Shown here: positions 10,017 to 18,620 of the stretch, one piece after another
How the letters are laid out: each line of letters begins with the position of its first letter
Position numbering within the stretch: position 1 is the first letter of the stretch
Source of the DNA: Paraburkholderia ginsengiterrae
GTDB lineage: Bacteria; Pseudomonadota; Gammaproteobacteria; Burkholderiales; Burkholderiaceae
DNA: 64,000 nt
Reading direction: 5' to 3'
NCBI RefSeq assembly: GCF_001645125.1
Contig: NZ_LXKA01000393.1
Coordinates: 124,001 to 188,000, forward strand
The notes under the pieces: generated by a model
The model's input: the letters and a program-made list of their open reading frames with translations, nothing else
Databases searched by the model: none
What the model was told of the DNA's origin: nothing
Translations under genes and position numbers: made by a program

Positions 10017-11264
10017 TTACTTGGTCTTCGCTGCCTTCGCGAGCGCGGCAACCGCGCTCTTCGAATCCTGCTGCGAGTTCATGAACTTCGTGACCACGTC
10101 CGAGATCGCGCCGGCTGCTGCATCCGGTTGCGCCATGCCGTGTGCCAGCGAAGGCACATAGCCGCCCGACTTGATCGCCACTTGTTCATCCGCGTACGAC
10201 TTCTTCGCGCAGTCGTCGAACTTGGCCATCGACACGCCCAAACGCACCGGGATCGAGCCCTTGTTCAGGCTGAACTGTTCCTGGAAGTCCGGCGACATGA
10301 TCGTCTTCGCCAACGCGAGCTGACCCGGCGTTGCGCCCGTCTGGCCCTTCTGCTGGAAGAACACGAACGAGTCGACGTTGAACGTGTAAGCCTTTTCCGT
10401 GCCCGGAACCGCAGCGCAGACGTAGTCCGAGCCCGCCTTCTTGCCGGCGTTGGCGAATTCGCCCTTCGCCCAGTCGCCCATGAACTGCATGCCAGCCTTG
10501 CCGTTGATGACCATGGCCGTGGCCAGGTTCCAGTCACGGCCCGTGCGGCCCGCGTCGAAGTAGCCCTGAATCTTGCGGACCGTGTCGAACACGCCGACCA
10601 TCTGGTCCGACGTCAGGGTCTTCTCGTCGAGATCGACCAGCGCCTTCTTGTAGAAAGCCGGGCCTTGCGACAGCACGACGTCTTCCCACAACGTCAGGTC
10701 TTGCCACGGCTGACCGCCCATGGCGATCGGCTGGATGCCCGCGGCTTTCATCTTGTCGGCCACCGCGAAGAATTCAGGCCACGTGGTCGGCACCTTGCCG
10801 CCGGCCTTGTCGAGTGCCGCCTTGTTGATGTACAGCCAGTTCACGCGATGCACCGAGAACGGCGCGCCCACGTAGTGACCGTCCGCGTGCATGATCTTGT
10901 CGATTTCCGGCGGGAGGTTCTTCTTCCAGTCGCCGGCAGCCGCGTCGATCGGCACCAGCACGCCTTGCGATGCCCAGTCCTGGATCAGCGGACCCTTGAT
11001 CTGCGCGGCGCTCGGCGCGTTGCCCGAGATCACCTGCGTCTTGAGTGCCGTCATGGCAGCCGCGCCGGCGCCACCCGCAACCGCAAAGTCCTTCCACGTG
11101 TAACCCTGCTTCGTCATGTCGTCCTTGAGGACGCCGACGGCTTTCGATTCACCGCCCGAAGTCCACCAGTGCAACACTTCGATCGACTCGGCAGCCTGCA
11201 CCGCCGAGACGCCACACATCAGACCTGCGGCGCACAAAGCGCCCATGATCGCGCGAAATTTCAT
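10017..11264 (-). CDS. Sugar ABC transporter substrate-binding protein
   Basis: This 415-residue periplasmic binding protein has a Sec signal peptide (MKFRAIMGALCAAGLMCGVS, cleavage near AVQAAES). A CUT1-type fold follows, opening with IEVLHWWTSGGESKAVGVL. It should capture a hexose for the two permeases and ATPase of the same operon. The context beside zwf-pgl-glk/hexR and the similarity in layout to Pseudomonas gtsABCD suggest glucose (possibly also mannose or galactose), which is inferred. It is first in the operon, consistent with high expression. Its ribosome site is a purine-rich GGAGGAG-like stretch directly upstream. Confidence 0.93.
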   Translation of the reverse strand: MKFRAIMGALCAAGLMCGVSAVQAAESIEVLHWWTSGGESKAVGVLKDDMTKQGYTWKDFAVAGGAGAAAMTALKTQVISGNAPSAAQIKGPLIQDWASQGVLVPIDAAAGDWKKNLPPEIDKIMHADGHYVGAPFSVHRVNWLYINKAALDKAGGKVPTTWPEFFAVADKMKAAGIQPIAMGGQPWQDLTLWEDVVLSQGPAFYKKALVDLDEKTLTSDQMVGVFDTVRKIQGYFDAGRTGRDWNLATAMVINGKAGMQFMGDWAKGEFANAGKKAGSDYVCAAVPGTEKAYTFNVDSFVFFQQKGQTGATPGQLALAKTIMSPDFQEQFSLNKGSIPVRLGVSMAKFDDCAKKSYADEQVAIKSGGYVPSLAHGMAQPDAAAGAISDVVTKFMNSQQDSKSAVAALAKAAKTK

Positions 11265-11640
11265 TGCTTATCTCCTCCAGACACCTGAACAAAAAACAAA
11301 TGACCCCTGATATCGCCAGGGTGCTGTGGTTGGTTCAAACAGGCAAAACACAGGGCGATCGAGCACGGTCGGGCGCATGCGCGATGCATGTGCCGGCGGA
11401 CCGGTGTCCGTCCGCTGGAAGCTCAAGAGATGAGTGGTTCGGGATGCAACTGACTGTCTCCTCTTTTGATTTTTGCCTGCCCGCGTCGCGCGCGGCAGAC
11501 TCGAGGTGCCTTGCACGTCAACTCAGGCAACCGTCCTGCCGCCGCTCAACGCCCCGGCTTTCCGTAAAGGCCGCCGGGCTTGCTGGCACGTGCTGACACG
11601 CAATGTCCGTTAACATGCAGGGGACGCCTGCCGACTTGGA
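11265..11640. other. Divergent gap upstream of the sugar ABC operon
   Basis: The gap between the binding-protein gene and zwf is 539 bases. This left part must hold the leftward transporter promoter and a 5' leader. I found no protein-coding candidate with a ribosome site and no second copy of the HexR-type palindrome. A terminator at 11641-11676 ends it on the right although no gene precedes it in the forward direction. Confidence 0.4.
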
Positions 11641-11676
11641 AAAGCGTGCGTCCTGATCCTCAGCGCACGCTTTTTT
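11641..11676 (+). terminator. Terminator with no upstream forward gene
   Basis: AAAGCGTGCG (11641-11650) pairs with CGCACGCTTT (11664-11673), a 10-bp stem followed by six T (11671-11676). It lies 20 bases upstream of the zwf promoter. It could insulate zwf or end a small untranslated RNA starting somewhere in 11500-11600. Confidence 0.75.
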
Positions 11677-11696
11677 CATCGATTTAGCGCTACCTC

Positions 11697-11724
11697 TTGA
11701 TTTGGATTGTAGTTAAACTACAAT
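11697..11724 (+). promoter_or_regulatory. zwf promoter with overlapping HexR-type operator
   Basis: TTGATT (11697-11702), a 16-base spacer and TACAAT (11719-11724) form a good sigma-70 promoter. The perfect palindrome ATTGTAGTTAAACTACAAT (11706-11724, one central base) covers the spacer and the -10 box. Known HexR operators in proteobacteria are palindromes of the TTGTAxTT-AAxTACAA type, so this is very likely the site of the HexR domain encoded three genes downstream. Binding here would repress zwf-pgl-glk/hexR until the family effector KDPG is present. Confidence 0.85.
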
Positions 11725-11803
11725 TCAGTGTCAAAAAATATTTTATCGGACTACGGTCGCCCTTCCGCTCACCCCGGCGGCCTCACGACATCGACGGAGA
11801 CTC

Positions 11804-13267
11804 ATGCAAACCGACTCAAGTTTCACCTTCGTTCTCTTTGGCGGAACCGGCGACCTGTCGATGCGCAAGATCCTGCCGGCACTGTATGAAGCACACCGTG
11901 CAGGCGGCATGCTGGCCGACAGCGGCAAGATCGTCGCGGTGGCGCGCCACATCGAGGATCGCGGCGAATACCTGCAGTGGGTGAACGAGCACGTCAAACC
12001 GCATGTATCGAAGAACGGTCTTGACGAAACGGCATGGGCGAGCTTTCTCGCGCGCATCGAGTTCGCGAAGATCGACCTCGGCAATCCGGACGACTTCGTG
12101 CTGCTGCGCGACGCGATCAAGGACCTGCCCGGCATTCGCGTTTTCTATCTGGCCACCGGCCCTTCGCTGTTCGTGCCGATCTGCCACGCGCTGGCGTCGG
12201 TGGGGCTGAACGCGAACTCGCGTATCGTGCTGGAGAAGCCGCTCGGCTACGACCTCAAATCGTCCAACGCGATCAACGACGCAGTCGGCGAGATCTTCGC
12301 GGAAGAACAGATCTACCGGATCGACCACTACCTCGGTAAAGAACCGGTGCAGAACCTGCTCGCGCTGCGCTTCGGCAACGTGCTGTTCGAGCCGATGTGG
12401 CGCCGCGAGTGGGTCGAGAGCATTCAGATCACGATTGCGGAAGAACTCGGTGTGGAAGCGCGCGGCGATTTCTACGACAATACCGGCGCGCTGCGCGACA
12501 TGGTGCAGAACCATTTGCTGCAACTGCTTTCCATCGTTGCGATGGAGCCGCCGCATTCCATGGATTCGGACTCGGTGCGCGACGAAAAACTGCGCGTGCT
12601 GCGGGCATTGAAGCCGATCGATCCGCGCGATATCGGCAAGGTTGCCGTGCGCGGCCAGTATCATTCGGGCGTGATCCGCGGCACCGCGGTGCCGGCGTAC
12701 GCAACCGAGGCCGGCGTGAAGCCGGACAGCGCGACCGAAACCTTTGTCGCGCTGAAGGTCGAGATCGAGAACTGGCGCTGGGCCGGCGTGCCGTTTTTCC
12801 TGCGCACGGGCAAGCGGCTGGCCGATCGCGTCGCGGAGATCGTGGTGAATTTTCGTGCGGTGCCGCATTCGGCGCTGGGCGCCTCCGCGCTGCGCGCCGG
12901 CGCGAATCGTCTGGTGATCCGCCTGCAGCCGAACGAAACCATCCGTCTCTACTGTCTAGCGAAGCAGCCCGGCGAAGGCATGAACCTCGCCAGCGTGCAC
13001 CTCGATCTCGCGTTCGACCAGTTCTTCCGCGAAGGGCAGATGGAGGCGTATCAGCGTCTGCTGCTCGACGTGATCAACGGCCGCCTCGCGCTGTTTGTGC
13101 GGCGCGACGAGCAGGAAGCCGCGTGGCGCTGGGTCGAACCGATCCTGGACGAATGGAAGACCTCGACCAAGCCGCCCAAGCCGTACGCGTCGGGCACGTG
13201 GGGACCGGCCGCGGCGAGCGCGATGCTTGCGCAGCACGGCACCTGCTGGCTCGAAGAAGAGAATTGA
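11804..13267 (+). CDS. zwf: Glucose-6-phosphate 1-dehydrogenase
   Basis: This 487-residue enzyme oxidises glucose 6-phosphate to 6-phosphogluconolactone with NAD(P)+, the entry step of the Entner-Doudoroff and pentose phosphate routes. The Rossmann motif GGTGDLSMRK is at residues 13-22, EKPLGYDL near 143, and the active-site signature RIDHYLGKE near 168, followed by the substrate-binding C-terminal domain. Length is normal. GGAGA at 11796-11800 supports ATG 11804. It leads the operon zwf-pgl-glk/hexR behind the palindromic operator, so repression by its own operon's regulator is expected. Confidence 0.97.
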   Translation: MQTDSSFTFVLFGGTGDLSMRKILPALYEAHRAGGMLADSGKIVAVARHIEDRGEYLQWVNEHVKPHVSKNGLDETAWASFLARIEFAKIDLGNPDDFVLLRDAIKDLPGIRVFYLATGPSLFVPICHALASVGLNANSRIVLEKPLGYDLKSSNAINDAVGEIFAEEQIYRIDHYLGKEPVQNLLALRFGNVLFEPMWRREWVESIQITIAEELGVEARGDFYDNTGALRDMVQNHLLQLLSIVAMEPPHSMDSDSVRDEKLRVLRALKPIDPRDIGKVAVRGQYHSGVIRGTAVPAYATEAGVKPDSATETFVALKVEIENWRWAGVPFFLRTGKRLADRVAEIVVNFRAVPHSALGASALRAGANRLVIRLQPNETIRLYCLAKQPGEGMNLASVHLDLAFDQFFREGQMEAYQRLLLDVINGRLALFVRRDEQEAAWRWVEPILDEWKTSTKPPKPYASGTWGPAAASAMLAQHGTCWLEEEN

Positions 13268-13447
13268 AACACGGCGGCACGTTGTGTTCGATTGAATACG
13301 ACCCGCCGCCTGACAGCACGACCGACGAACTGAACGGAATGGCGCCGGTATCACGAATGCGCCTGCAGGCCATCCGCCTTGCAGGCATCGCGTGAAAGCA
13401 GCACGGCACATTCCGCAGATCCAACAAGAAAGCAGCACGGAGGAGAA

Positions 13448-14173
13448 GTGATCCAGCTTCACGCTTTCGACGATCAACGCGCCCAATCCGACGCGTTGGC
13501 GAAAGCGGTCGGCGACGCTTTACAAGCGTCGCTCGCCGCACAGGCGGCCGCATCTGCCGCGCCTTCCGCGCCTACCCAGAGCGCGCGCCCGGCCATGCTC
13601 GCAGTGTCCGGCGGCAGCAGCCCGCGCCCATTCCTGCAGACCTTGTCCACGCAAGCCTTCGACTGGTCACGCATTGCCGTGACGCTGGTCGACGACCGCT
13701 GGGTGCCGGAATCAGATGGCGCGAGCAACTCGCAGCTGGTGCATGCCACGCTGCTGCAGAACGCCGCGAAGAACGCCATGTTCTGGCCGCTCGCGGACAC
13801 CACCCAGGATCTGAACGCGCACGTTGCCGCGCTGAACGCCGACCCGCGCTTTAGCGCCGTGCCGGACGTCGCGATTCTCGGCATGGGCGAAGACGGCCAC
13901 ACCGCGTCGATCTTCGCCGACGCCCCTGAATGGGACCACGCGATCACCACCGCCGAGCGCTTCGTCGCCGTGCACCCGGGCAGCGCGCCGCATGCGCGCG
14001 TGAGCTGGTCGCTGTCCGCGTTGAAAGAAGTGAAGCACCTGTTTCTGCTGATCGCCGGACCGCGCAAGATGGACGTGCTGAATGCCGCCACCGCTGCGCT
14101 ACAAAAAAATGCCATCTCACAGTTGGCAAACGACAAGGGAGTGAGACTCGATGTCTACTGGTGTGCAAACTAA
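13448..14173 (+). CDS. pgl: 6-phosphogluconolactonase
   Basis: This 241-residue enzyme hydrolyses the lactone made by Zwf to 6-phosphogluconate. Motifs are [12 protein letters not shown] (about residues 51-62), [18 protein letters not shown] and [14 protein letters not shown], all typical of the DevB/NagB-like fold. I choose GTG at 13448, preceded by the strong site GGAGGAGA, rather than the ATG at 13379 which adds 23 unrelated residues. The 180-base gap after zwf contains a 13-base direct repeat (13394-13406 and 13428-13440) but no terminator. Its 3' end overlaps the next gene by 23 bases. Confidence 0.94.
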   Translation: MIQLHAFDDQRAQSDALAKAVGDALQASLAAQAAASAAPSAPTQSARPAMLAVSGGSSPRPFLQTLSTQAFDWSRIAVTLVDDRWVPESDGASNSQLVHATLLQNAAKNAMFWPLADTTQDLNAHVAALNADPRFSAVPDVAILGMGEDGHTASIFADAPEWDHAITTAERFVAVHPGSAPHARVSWSLSALKEVKHLFLLIAGPRKMDVLNAATAALQKNAISQLANDKGVRLDVYWCAN

Positions 14174-16067
14174 GACTGTGCCGGGCGCGGGTCAGCACGC
14201 CGATGGACCCAGGCTGCTGGCCGACATCGGCGGCACCAACGCGCGCTTCGCGCTGGAGACAGGCCCGGGCGAAATCGGCTCGGTGCTCGTTTATCCGTGC
14301 GCGGACTATCCGGGCGTGGCCGAAGTCATCAAGAAGTATCTGAAGGACACCAAGATCGGCCGCGTGAATCATGCGGCGATCGCGATTGCGAACCCGGTCG
14401 ACGGCGATCAGGTCCGCATGACGAACCACGACTGGAGCTTTTCGATCGAAGCCACGCGCCGCGCGCTCGGCTTCGACACGCTGCTGGTGGTGAACGACTT
14501 TACCGCGCTGGCCATGGCGCTGCCCGGCCTCACCGACGCGCAGCGCGTGCAGGTGGGCGGCGGCACGCGCCGTCCGAACAGCGTGATCGGCCTGCTCGGC
14601 CCGGGCACCGGCATGGGCGTGTCCGGCCTGATTCCTGCCGACGACCGCTGGATCGCGCTCGGCAGTGAAGGCGGCCACGCCACCTTTGCGCCGGCCGACG
14701 AACGCGAAGACATCGTGCTGCAATACGCGCGCAAGAAGTGGTCGCATGTGTCGTTCGAACGGGTAGCCGCGGGCCCTGGCATCGAGGTGATTTACCGCGC
14801 GCTCGCGGGACGTGACAAGAAGCGTGTGGCGTCGAACGTCGACACGATCGAGATCGTCAAGCGCGCGCTCGACGGCGAGCCGCTCGCGGCCGAATCCGTG
14901 GATGTGTTTTGCGGCATTCTCGGCACCTTCGCGGGCAATATCGCGGTGACGCTCGGCGCGTTGGGCGGCATTTATATCGGCGGTGGCGTGGTGCCGCGGC
15001 TTGGCGAGTTCTTCGAACGCTCGTCGTTTCGTCAGCGCTTCGAGGCTAAAGGCCGTTTCGAGGCCTATCTTCAGAACGTGCCGACGTATGTGATTACCGC
15101 TGAATATCCCGCGTTCCTCGGTGTGTCGGCGATTCTCGCCGAGCAGTTGTCGAACCGTACGGGCGGTAGTTCATCGGCAGTGTTCGAGCGGATTCGCCAG
15201 ATGCGCGACGCGTTGACGCCGGCCGAGCGCCGCGTGGCCGATCTCGCGTTGAATCATCCGCGCTCGATCATCAACGATCCGATTGTCGACATCGCCCGCA
15301 AGGCCGATGTGAGTCAGCCGACGGTGATCCGTTTTTGCCGTTCGCTCGGCTGCCAGGGCTTGTCGGATTTCAAGCTGAAGCTGGCAACCGGATTGACCGG
15401 CACGATTCCGGTTAGTCATAGCCAGGTGCATCTTGGTGATACCGCTACTGACTTTGGCGCGAAGGTGCTGGATAACACGGTGTCGGCGATTTTGCAGTTG
15501 CGCGAGCATCTGAATTTCGAGCATGTCGAGCGGGCTATTGATTTGTTGAATGGTGCGCGGCGTATTGAGTTTTATGGGCTCGGCAATTCGAATATCGTCG
15601 CGCAGGATGCGCATTACAAGTTCTTCCGGTTTGGGATTCCTACTATTGCCTACGGCGATCTGTATATGCAGGCGGCGTCTGCTGCATTGCTTGGCAAGGG
15701 GGACGTGATTGTTGCCGTGTCCAAGTCAGGGCGTGCGCCTGAGCTGTTGCGGGTGCTGGATGTTGCCATGCAGGCTGGGGCTAAGGTGATTGCTATTACT
15801 TCAAGCAATACGCCGCTGGCTAAGCGGGCTACTGTGGCGCTTGAGACCGATCACATTGAGATTCGCGAGTCGCAGTTGTCGATGATTTCGCGGATTCTTC
15901 ATTTGGTCATGATTGATATTCTGGCTGTTGGAGTTGCTATTCGGCGGGCCGTGCCTAGTGCTGATGTGGCTGAGACTGTTGCTCGCGCGCGCGCGGGGGC
16001 TGATGATGATGCTAGTGCTGTGCTCGATTGGTTGAGTCATGGGGCGGCTTCTTCTGCTCGTGACTAG
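14151..16067 (+). CDS. glk: Bifunctional glucokinase / HexR (RpiR-family) regulator
   Basis: A 638-residue fusion. Residues 1-345 are glucokinase: [13 protein letters not shown] binds ATP phosphate, [15 protein letters not shown] and EGGHATFAP are family motifs, and [12 protein letters not shown] lies near the end of the domain. Residues about 350-630 are a HexR/RpiR regulator: a helix-turn-helix ([20 protein letters not shown], then [20 protein letters not shown]) followed by a SIS sugar-phosphate domain ([20 protein letters not shown] and [16 protein letters not shown]). The fusion is known in Burkholderia. It phosphorylates glucose and should repress its own operon through the palindrome at 11706-11724. 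In roughly the last 600 bases codons shift to G- and T-endings, unlike the start of the gene. Confidence 0.96.
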   Translation: MSTGVQTKTVPGAGQHADGPRLLADIGGTNARFALETGPGEIGSVLVYPCADYPGVAEVIKKYLKDTKIGRVNHAAIAIANPVDGDQVRMTNHDWSFSIEATRRALGFDTLLVVNDFTALAMALPGLTDAQRVQVGGGTRRPNSVIGLLGPGTGMGVSGLIPADDRWIALGSEGGHATFAPADEREDIVLQYARKKWSHVSFERVAAGPGIEVIYRALAGRDKKRVASNVDTIEIVKRALDGEPLAAESVDVFCGILGTFAGNIAVTLGALGGIYIGGGVVPRLGEFFERSSFRQRFEAKGRFEAYLQNVPTYVITAEYPAFLGVSAILAEQLSNRTGGSSSAVFERIRQMRDALTPAERRVADLALNHPRSIINDPIVDIARKADVSQPTVIRFCRSLGCQGLSDFKLKLATGLTGTIPVSHSQVHLGDTATDFGAKVLDNTVSAILQLREHLNFEHVERAIDLLNGARRIEFYGLGNSNIVAQDAHYKFFRFGIPTIAYGDLYMQAASAALLGKGDVIVAVSKSGRAPELLRVLDVAMQAGAKVIAITSSNTPLAKRATVALETDHIEIRESQLSMISRILHLVMIDILAVGVAIRRAVPSADVAETVARARAGADDDASAVLDWLSHGAASSARD

Positions 16068-16148
16068 TAGTTGGGTTTTTTGCTTTTTGCGGCGGTATGG
16101 TGGTTGATGCTGGGCTTTTCTTGAGTTCACGGTTTGCTGATTTTTTGT

Positions 16149-16392
16149 GTTGGCCTTTCCTTGAATTCACGGTGGTCTATTAGCGTTGCCCCTGTGCGGG
16201 GCGGCACCTACTTTCTTTGCCGCGGCAAAGAAAGTAGGCAAAGAAAGCCGCTTCACACCGCTAATTCTTAAGCGGGTCCCCTGGCTTGGAGGGGACAGTG
16301 GCTCATCTGGAATCCGTGCCCTCGCACACTCCGCCTTAGTGACAAGGCAGTCATACTTCCGGCGGCGCTGCGCGCGCCGCGGCGGTAGTTCA
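16149..16392 (+). repeat. Dispersed repeat copy A
   Basis: Left arm of an inverted pair. It starts GTTGGCCTTTCCTTG and runs through TCTATTAGCGTTGCCCCTG, a 30-bp perfect palindrome (16208-16237, centred on GCCGCGGC) and TTCTTAAGCGG to a GC-rich end. The same sequence occurs inverted as copy B and, in this orientation, as copy C at 63.2 kb. Open frames read through it, on both strands, repeat the same peptide patterns in each copy and are not genes. No transposase is present. Function is unknown; a non-autonomous mobile or REP/BIME-like element is possible. Confidence 0.9.
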
Positions 16393-16561
16393 TCAAACAT
16401 CGGTGATTTACCAGGCTGCTGTACTTCATCAAACCTTGGTCAGCCCATCGATTCGGCATACTTATCAAATTTTCGGCCCACTCCGGCACCTCGCCGGGGC
16501 GAAGCCGAGGGCCTCCACCACCTCTAACGAAGCCACTGGTTTTTCGGGCGAACCGTTCCGG
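16393..16561. other. Spacer between inverted repeat copies A and B
   Basis: About 170 bases separate the two inverted arms. They contain no supported gene. The sequence is moderately GC-rich near 16480-16530, with a small GGC/GCC-rich hairpin around 16487-16508. With the arms it could fold as one long cruciform of about 640 bases. Confidence 0.5.
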
Positions 16562-16793
16562 CGAGCGCGTAGCGCGAGGCGGGAAGTATGACGGCCTTGC
16601 CACGAACGCGGAGTACGCGAGACGGCAGATTCCAAATGCACCACTACCCCCTCCAAGCCAGGGGACCCGCTTAAGAATTTGCGGTGTGAAGCGGCTTTCT
16701 TTGCCTACTTTCTTTGCCGCGGCAAAGAAAGTAGGTGCCGCCCCGCACAGGGGCAACGCTAATAGACCACCGTGAATTCAAGGAAAGGCCAAC
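16562..16793 (-). repeat. Dispersed repeat copy B (inverted)
   Basis: Right arm of the pair, the reverse complement of copy A with scattered differences. The 30-bp palindrome is at 16705-16734, identical to that in copy A. The near-identical part runs from about 16656 to 16793; identity is lower in 16562-16655. A further isolated copy of the terminal motif (CCAAGGAAAGGCCAACA, 16821-16837) follows, matching a degenerate one left of copy A (16114-16130). Confidence 0.9.
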
Positions 16794-16913
16794 AAACCCC
16801 ACAAACAAACCACTAACGGACCAAGGAAAGGCCAACACCACAAGGCACACCGCCCCAAAACCCAAAAAAGCGATAATAGAACCCCCACCGCCGCAGGCAA
16901 AAAGCACCCAGCA

Positions 16914-17843
16914 ATGATCATCCGCCCCCACCTCCACTGGTTCCGCATGCTGCTAGCTTGGCGAGGCTCCGTTCTCCCACAATTGCTCCCGCGCCTGGCC
17001 CTGATCTTCTGCATCTCGATCATCGCGGTCGCCGCCCACGACCACCTGCTGCCGATCTCGCTAAACCTGAACACCACCGCGCCTTTCTCCCTTGTCGGCA
17101 TTGCCCTCGCGGTCTTTCTCGGCTTCCGGAACAACGCCAGCTACGACCGCTGGTGGGAAGCCCGCAAACTCTGGGGACAATTGCTGAACGAGTCGCGCTC
17201 GCTCACCCGCCAGGCCCTCACACTGCCAACAAAGCAATTAGCAAAAGAAGACGTCAAAGAATTCCTCACAGCGCTCGGCGCCCTCCCCCACGCGCTGCGT
17301 CATCAACTGCGCCAGAGCGATCCGCGCGAAGACCTCGCAGATCGCCTGCCCCGAGCGCTCTTCGAGCGCGTCATAGCGTCGCGCTACAAACCGGCAACCT
17401 TGCTGCTCGCCCTCGGCGAATGGGTGCAACGCCACGCGCAAGCAGGCGCGATCGATCCAATAGCTGTTATCGCCTTCGATCGGAATCTGAATGGAATCTC
17501 GGATGTGATCGGCGGATGCGAGCGTATCGCCTCGACGCCGCTGCCGTTCGCCTACTCGGTGATGATTCACCGCACGGTGTACTTCTTCTGCGCGTCCCTG
17601 CCGTTTGGCCTGGTGGACAGCATCGGCATCTTCACGCCGGTCTTCGCGGTGTTCGTCGCGTACACCTTCATGGCGCACGAAGCCATCGCATCGCAGATCG
17701 AAGAACCCTTCGGCACTGACGACAACGACCTCGCACTCAACACGATGTCCATCGTGATCGAGGACGCCATGCGGGATCTGCTCGGAGAACCGGCATCTGC
17801 AGCGCTACCGAGCGCGGAAGAGCAAAGCTACATCCTCAATTAA
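16914..17843 (+). CDS. Bestrophin-family membrane channel protein
   Basis: This 309-residue membrane protein resembles bacterial bestrophins (UPF0187/YneE). Hydrophobic segments occur near residues 25-45 (LALIFCISIIAVAAH) and 60-75. The segment FLGFRNNASYDRWWEARKLWGQL is the family hallmark. A later pair of helices (about 215-245) includes FGLVDSIGIFTPVFAVFVAYTFMAHEAI, and the protein ends in an acidic region with EPFGTDDNDLAL. Family members form ion channels, cation-selective in the bacterial case studied; the role here is unknown. The first part uses many A- and C-ending codons, the mirror image of the skew left of the repeat pair. Confidence 0.88.
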   Translation: MIIRPHLHWFRMLLAWRGSVLPQLLPRLALIFCISIIAVAAHDHLLPISLNLNTTAPFSLVGIALAVFLGFRNNASYDRWWEARKLWGQLLNESRSLTRQALTLPTKQLAKEDVKEFLTALGALPHALRHQLRQSDPREDLADRLPRALFERVIASRYKPATLLLALGEWVQRHAQAGAIDPIAVIAFDRNLNGISDVIGGCERIASTPLPFAYSVMIHRTVYFFCASLPFGLVDSIGIFTPVFAVFVAYTFMAHEAIASQIEEPFGTDDNDLALNTMSIVIEDAMRDLLGEPASAALPSAEEQSYILN

Positions 17844-17874
17844 GCAAGCCGGGCCAGAAACGCGCCGGGCGCGC

Positions 17875-18618
17875 TCAACTGTTGCCGACCGTTTCCGACA
17901 GGCGCTTGAGCGTCGCCACGCGTGCACCGATGATATCGATGCGGCTGTGCTCGTCGATTACCGGCGTGGTGGCGTCGAGATAGGCGCCCCAAGCCTTCTG
18001 CGCGCGCGTCAGCGTCGGACGCAAGCGCGCCGGCATCTTCGACTCCAGGCGCCGGTAGTAGCGGTTCAGATCGAACATCGCATGTTCGCATTGCGCATCC
18101 GCGCGGCACGCGCGCGGGCGGACCGGCGGATCGCCGCCGCCGGCGCTGGCCTGCGCCACCGCGCTACGCAGCGCGAGCGCCCGGTCGCGCACCGGCTGCA
18201 ACTGCATATCGGCTTCGGCGATCTCGTACATCGAGCCGTGCGTCGTCGCGAACACGGCCGTCAGCAATTGCTTTTCTACCTCGCGCGACGCCTGCCAGCT
18301 CGTCTGGCTCTTTTCCCACAGCTTGCGCTGCGCGGGCGGCAACTTCGGCTGAAGCTGCTGCCACGCGTTGTCCAGCGCGGTCTTCCAGGCGATCCGCGCG
18401 TTGTCCATGCACTGCACCTGTCCCGTTGTCGACGACATGTCGCTGCGCGCCAGACACGTTCGCATCGACGCGTCGATCGGATCGGCAGCGGCGACTTCGG
18501 CGTGCGCGGCAGGCGACACCACGCCGAACACCGCCGCCGACGCCACCGATGCGACGACCAGCGCGCACCACGCGCGCCGCCGTCCGCCGACGCCCAACCG
18601 GGACATCACTCGCCCCAT
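17875..18618 (-). CDS. LprI/DUF1311-like secreted protein
   Basis: A 247-residue exported protein with a signal peptide (RRRAWCALVVASVASAAVFG, cleavage near AAHAE). Its mature part has two repeats of a lysozyme-inhibitor LprI N-terminal-like (DUF1311) pattern: SMRTCLARSDMSSTTGQVQC then helices with WEKSQTSWQASRE, and later CEHAMFDLNRYYRRLESKMP then RAQKAWGAYLDA. The four cysteines suggest disulfides. LprI-type proteins can inhibit lysozyme, but the family is broad and function is not assured. The start could be 18606. The first ATG lies two bases after the stop of the decarboxylase gene, so coupled translation is likely. Confidence 0.72.
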   Translation of the reverse strand: MGRVMSRLGVGGRRRAWCALVVASVASAAVFGVVSPAAHAEVAAADPIDASMRTCLARSDMSSTTGQVQCMDNARIAWKTALDNAWQQLQPKLPPAQRKLWEKSQTSWQASREVEKQLLTAVFATTHGSMYEIAEADMQLQPVRDRALALRSAVAQASAGGGDPPVRPRACRADAQCEHAMFDLNRYYRRLESKMPARLRPTLTRAQKAWGAYLDATTPVIDEHSRIDIIGARVATLKRLSETVGNS

Positions 18619-18620
18619 CG

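Noticed and set aside
16208-16237. 30-bp palindrome considered as a replication terminus, dif-like site or protein operator
   Set aside because: It is an internal part of a multi-copy repeat and does not resemble a dif or oriC sequence. No partner gene nearby supports an operator.
16186-16527. Short open frames inside the repeats, including peptides of the type APVRGGTYFLCRGKESRQRK
   Set aside because: They recur only because the DNA repeat recurs, on both strands and in several frames, and have no independent coding signal. Described as repeat instead.
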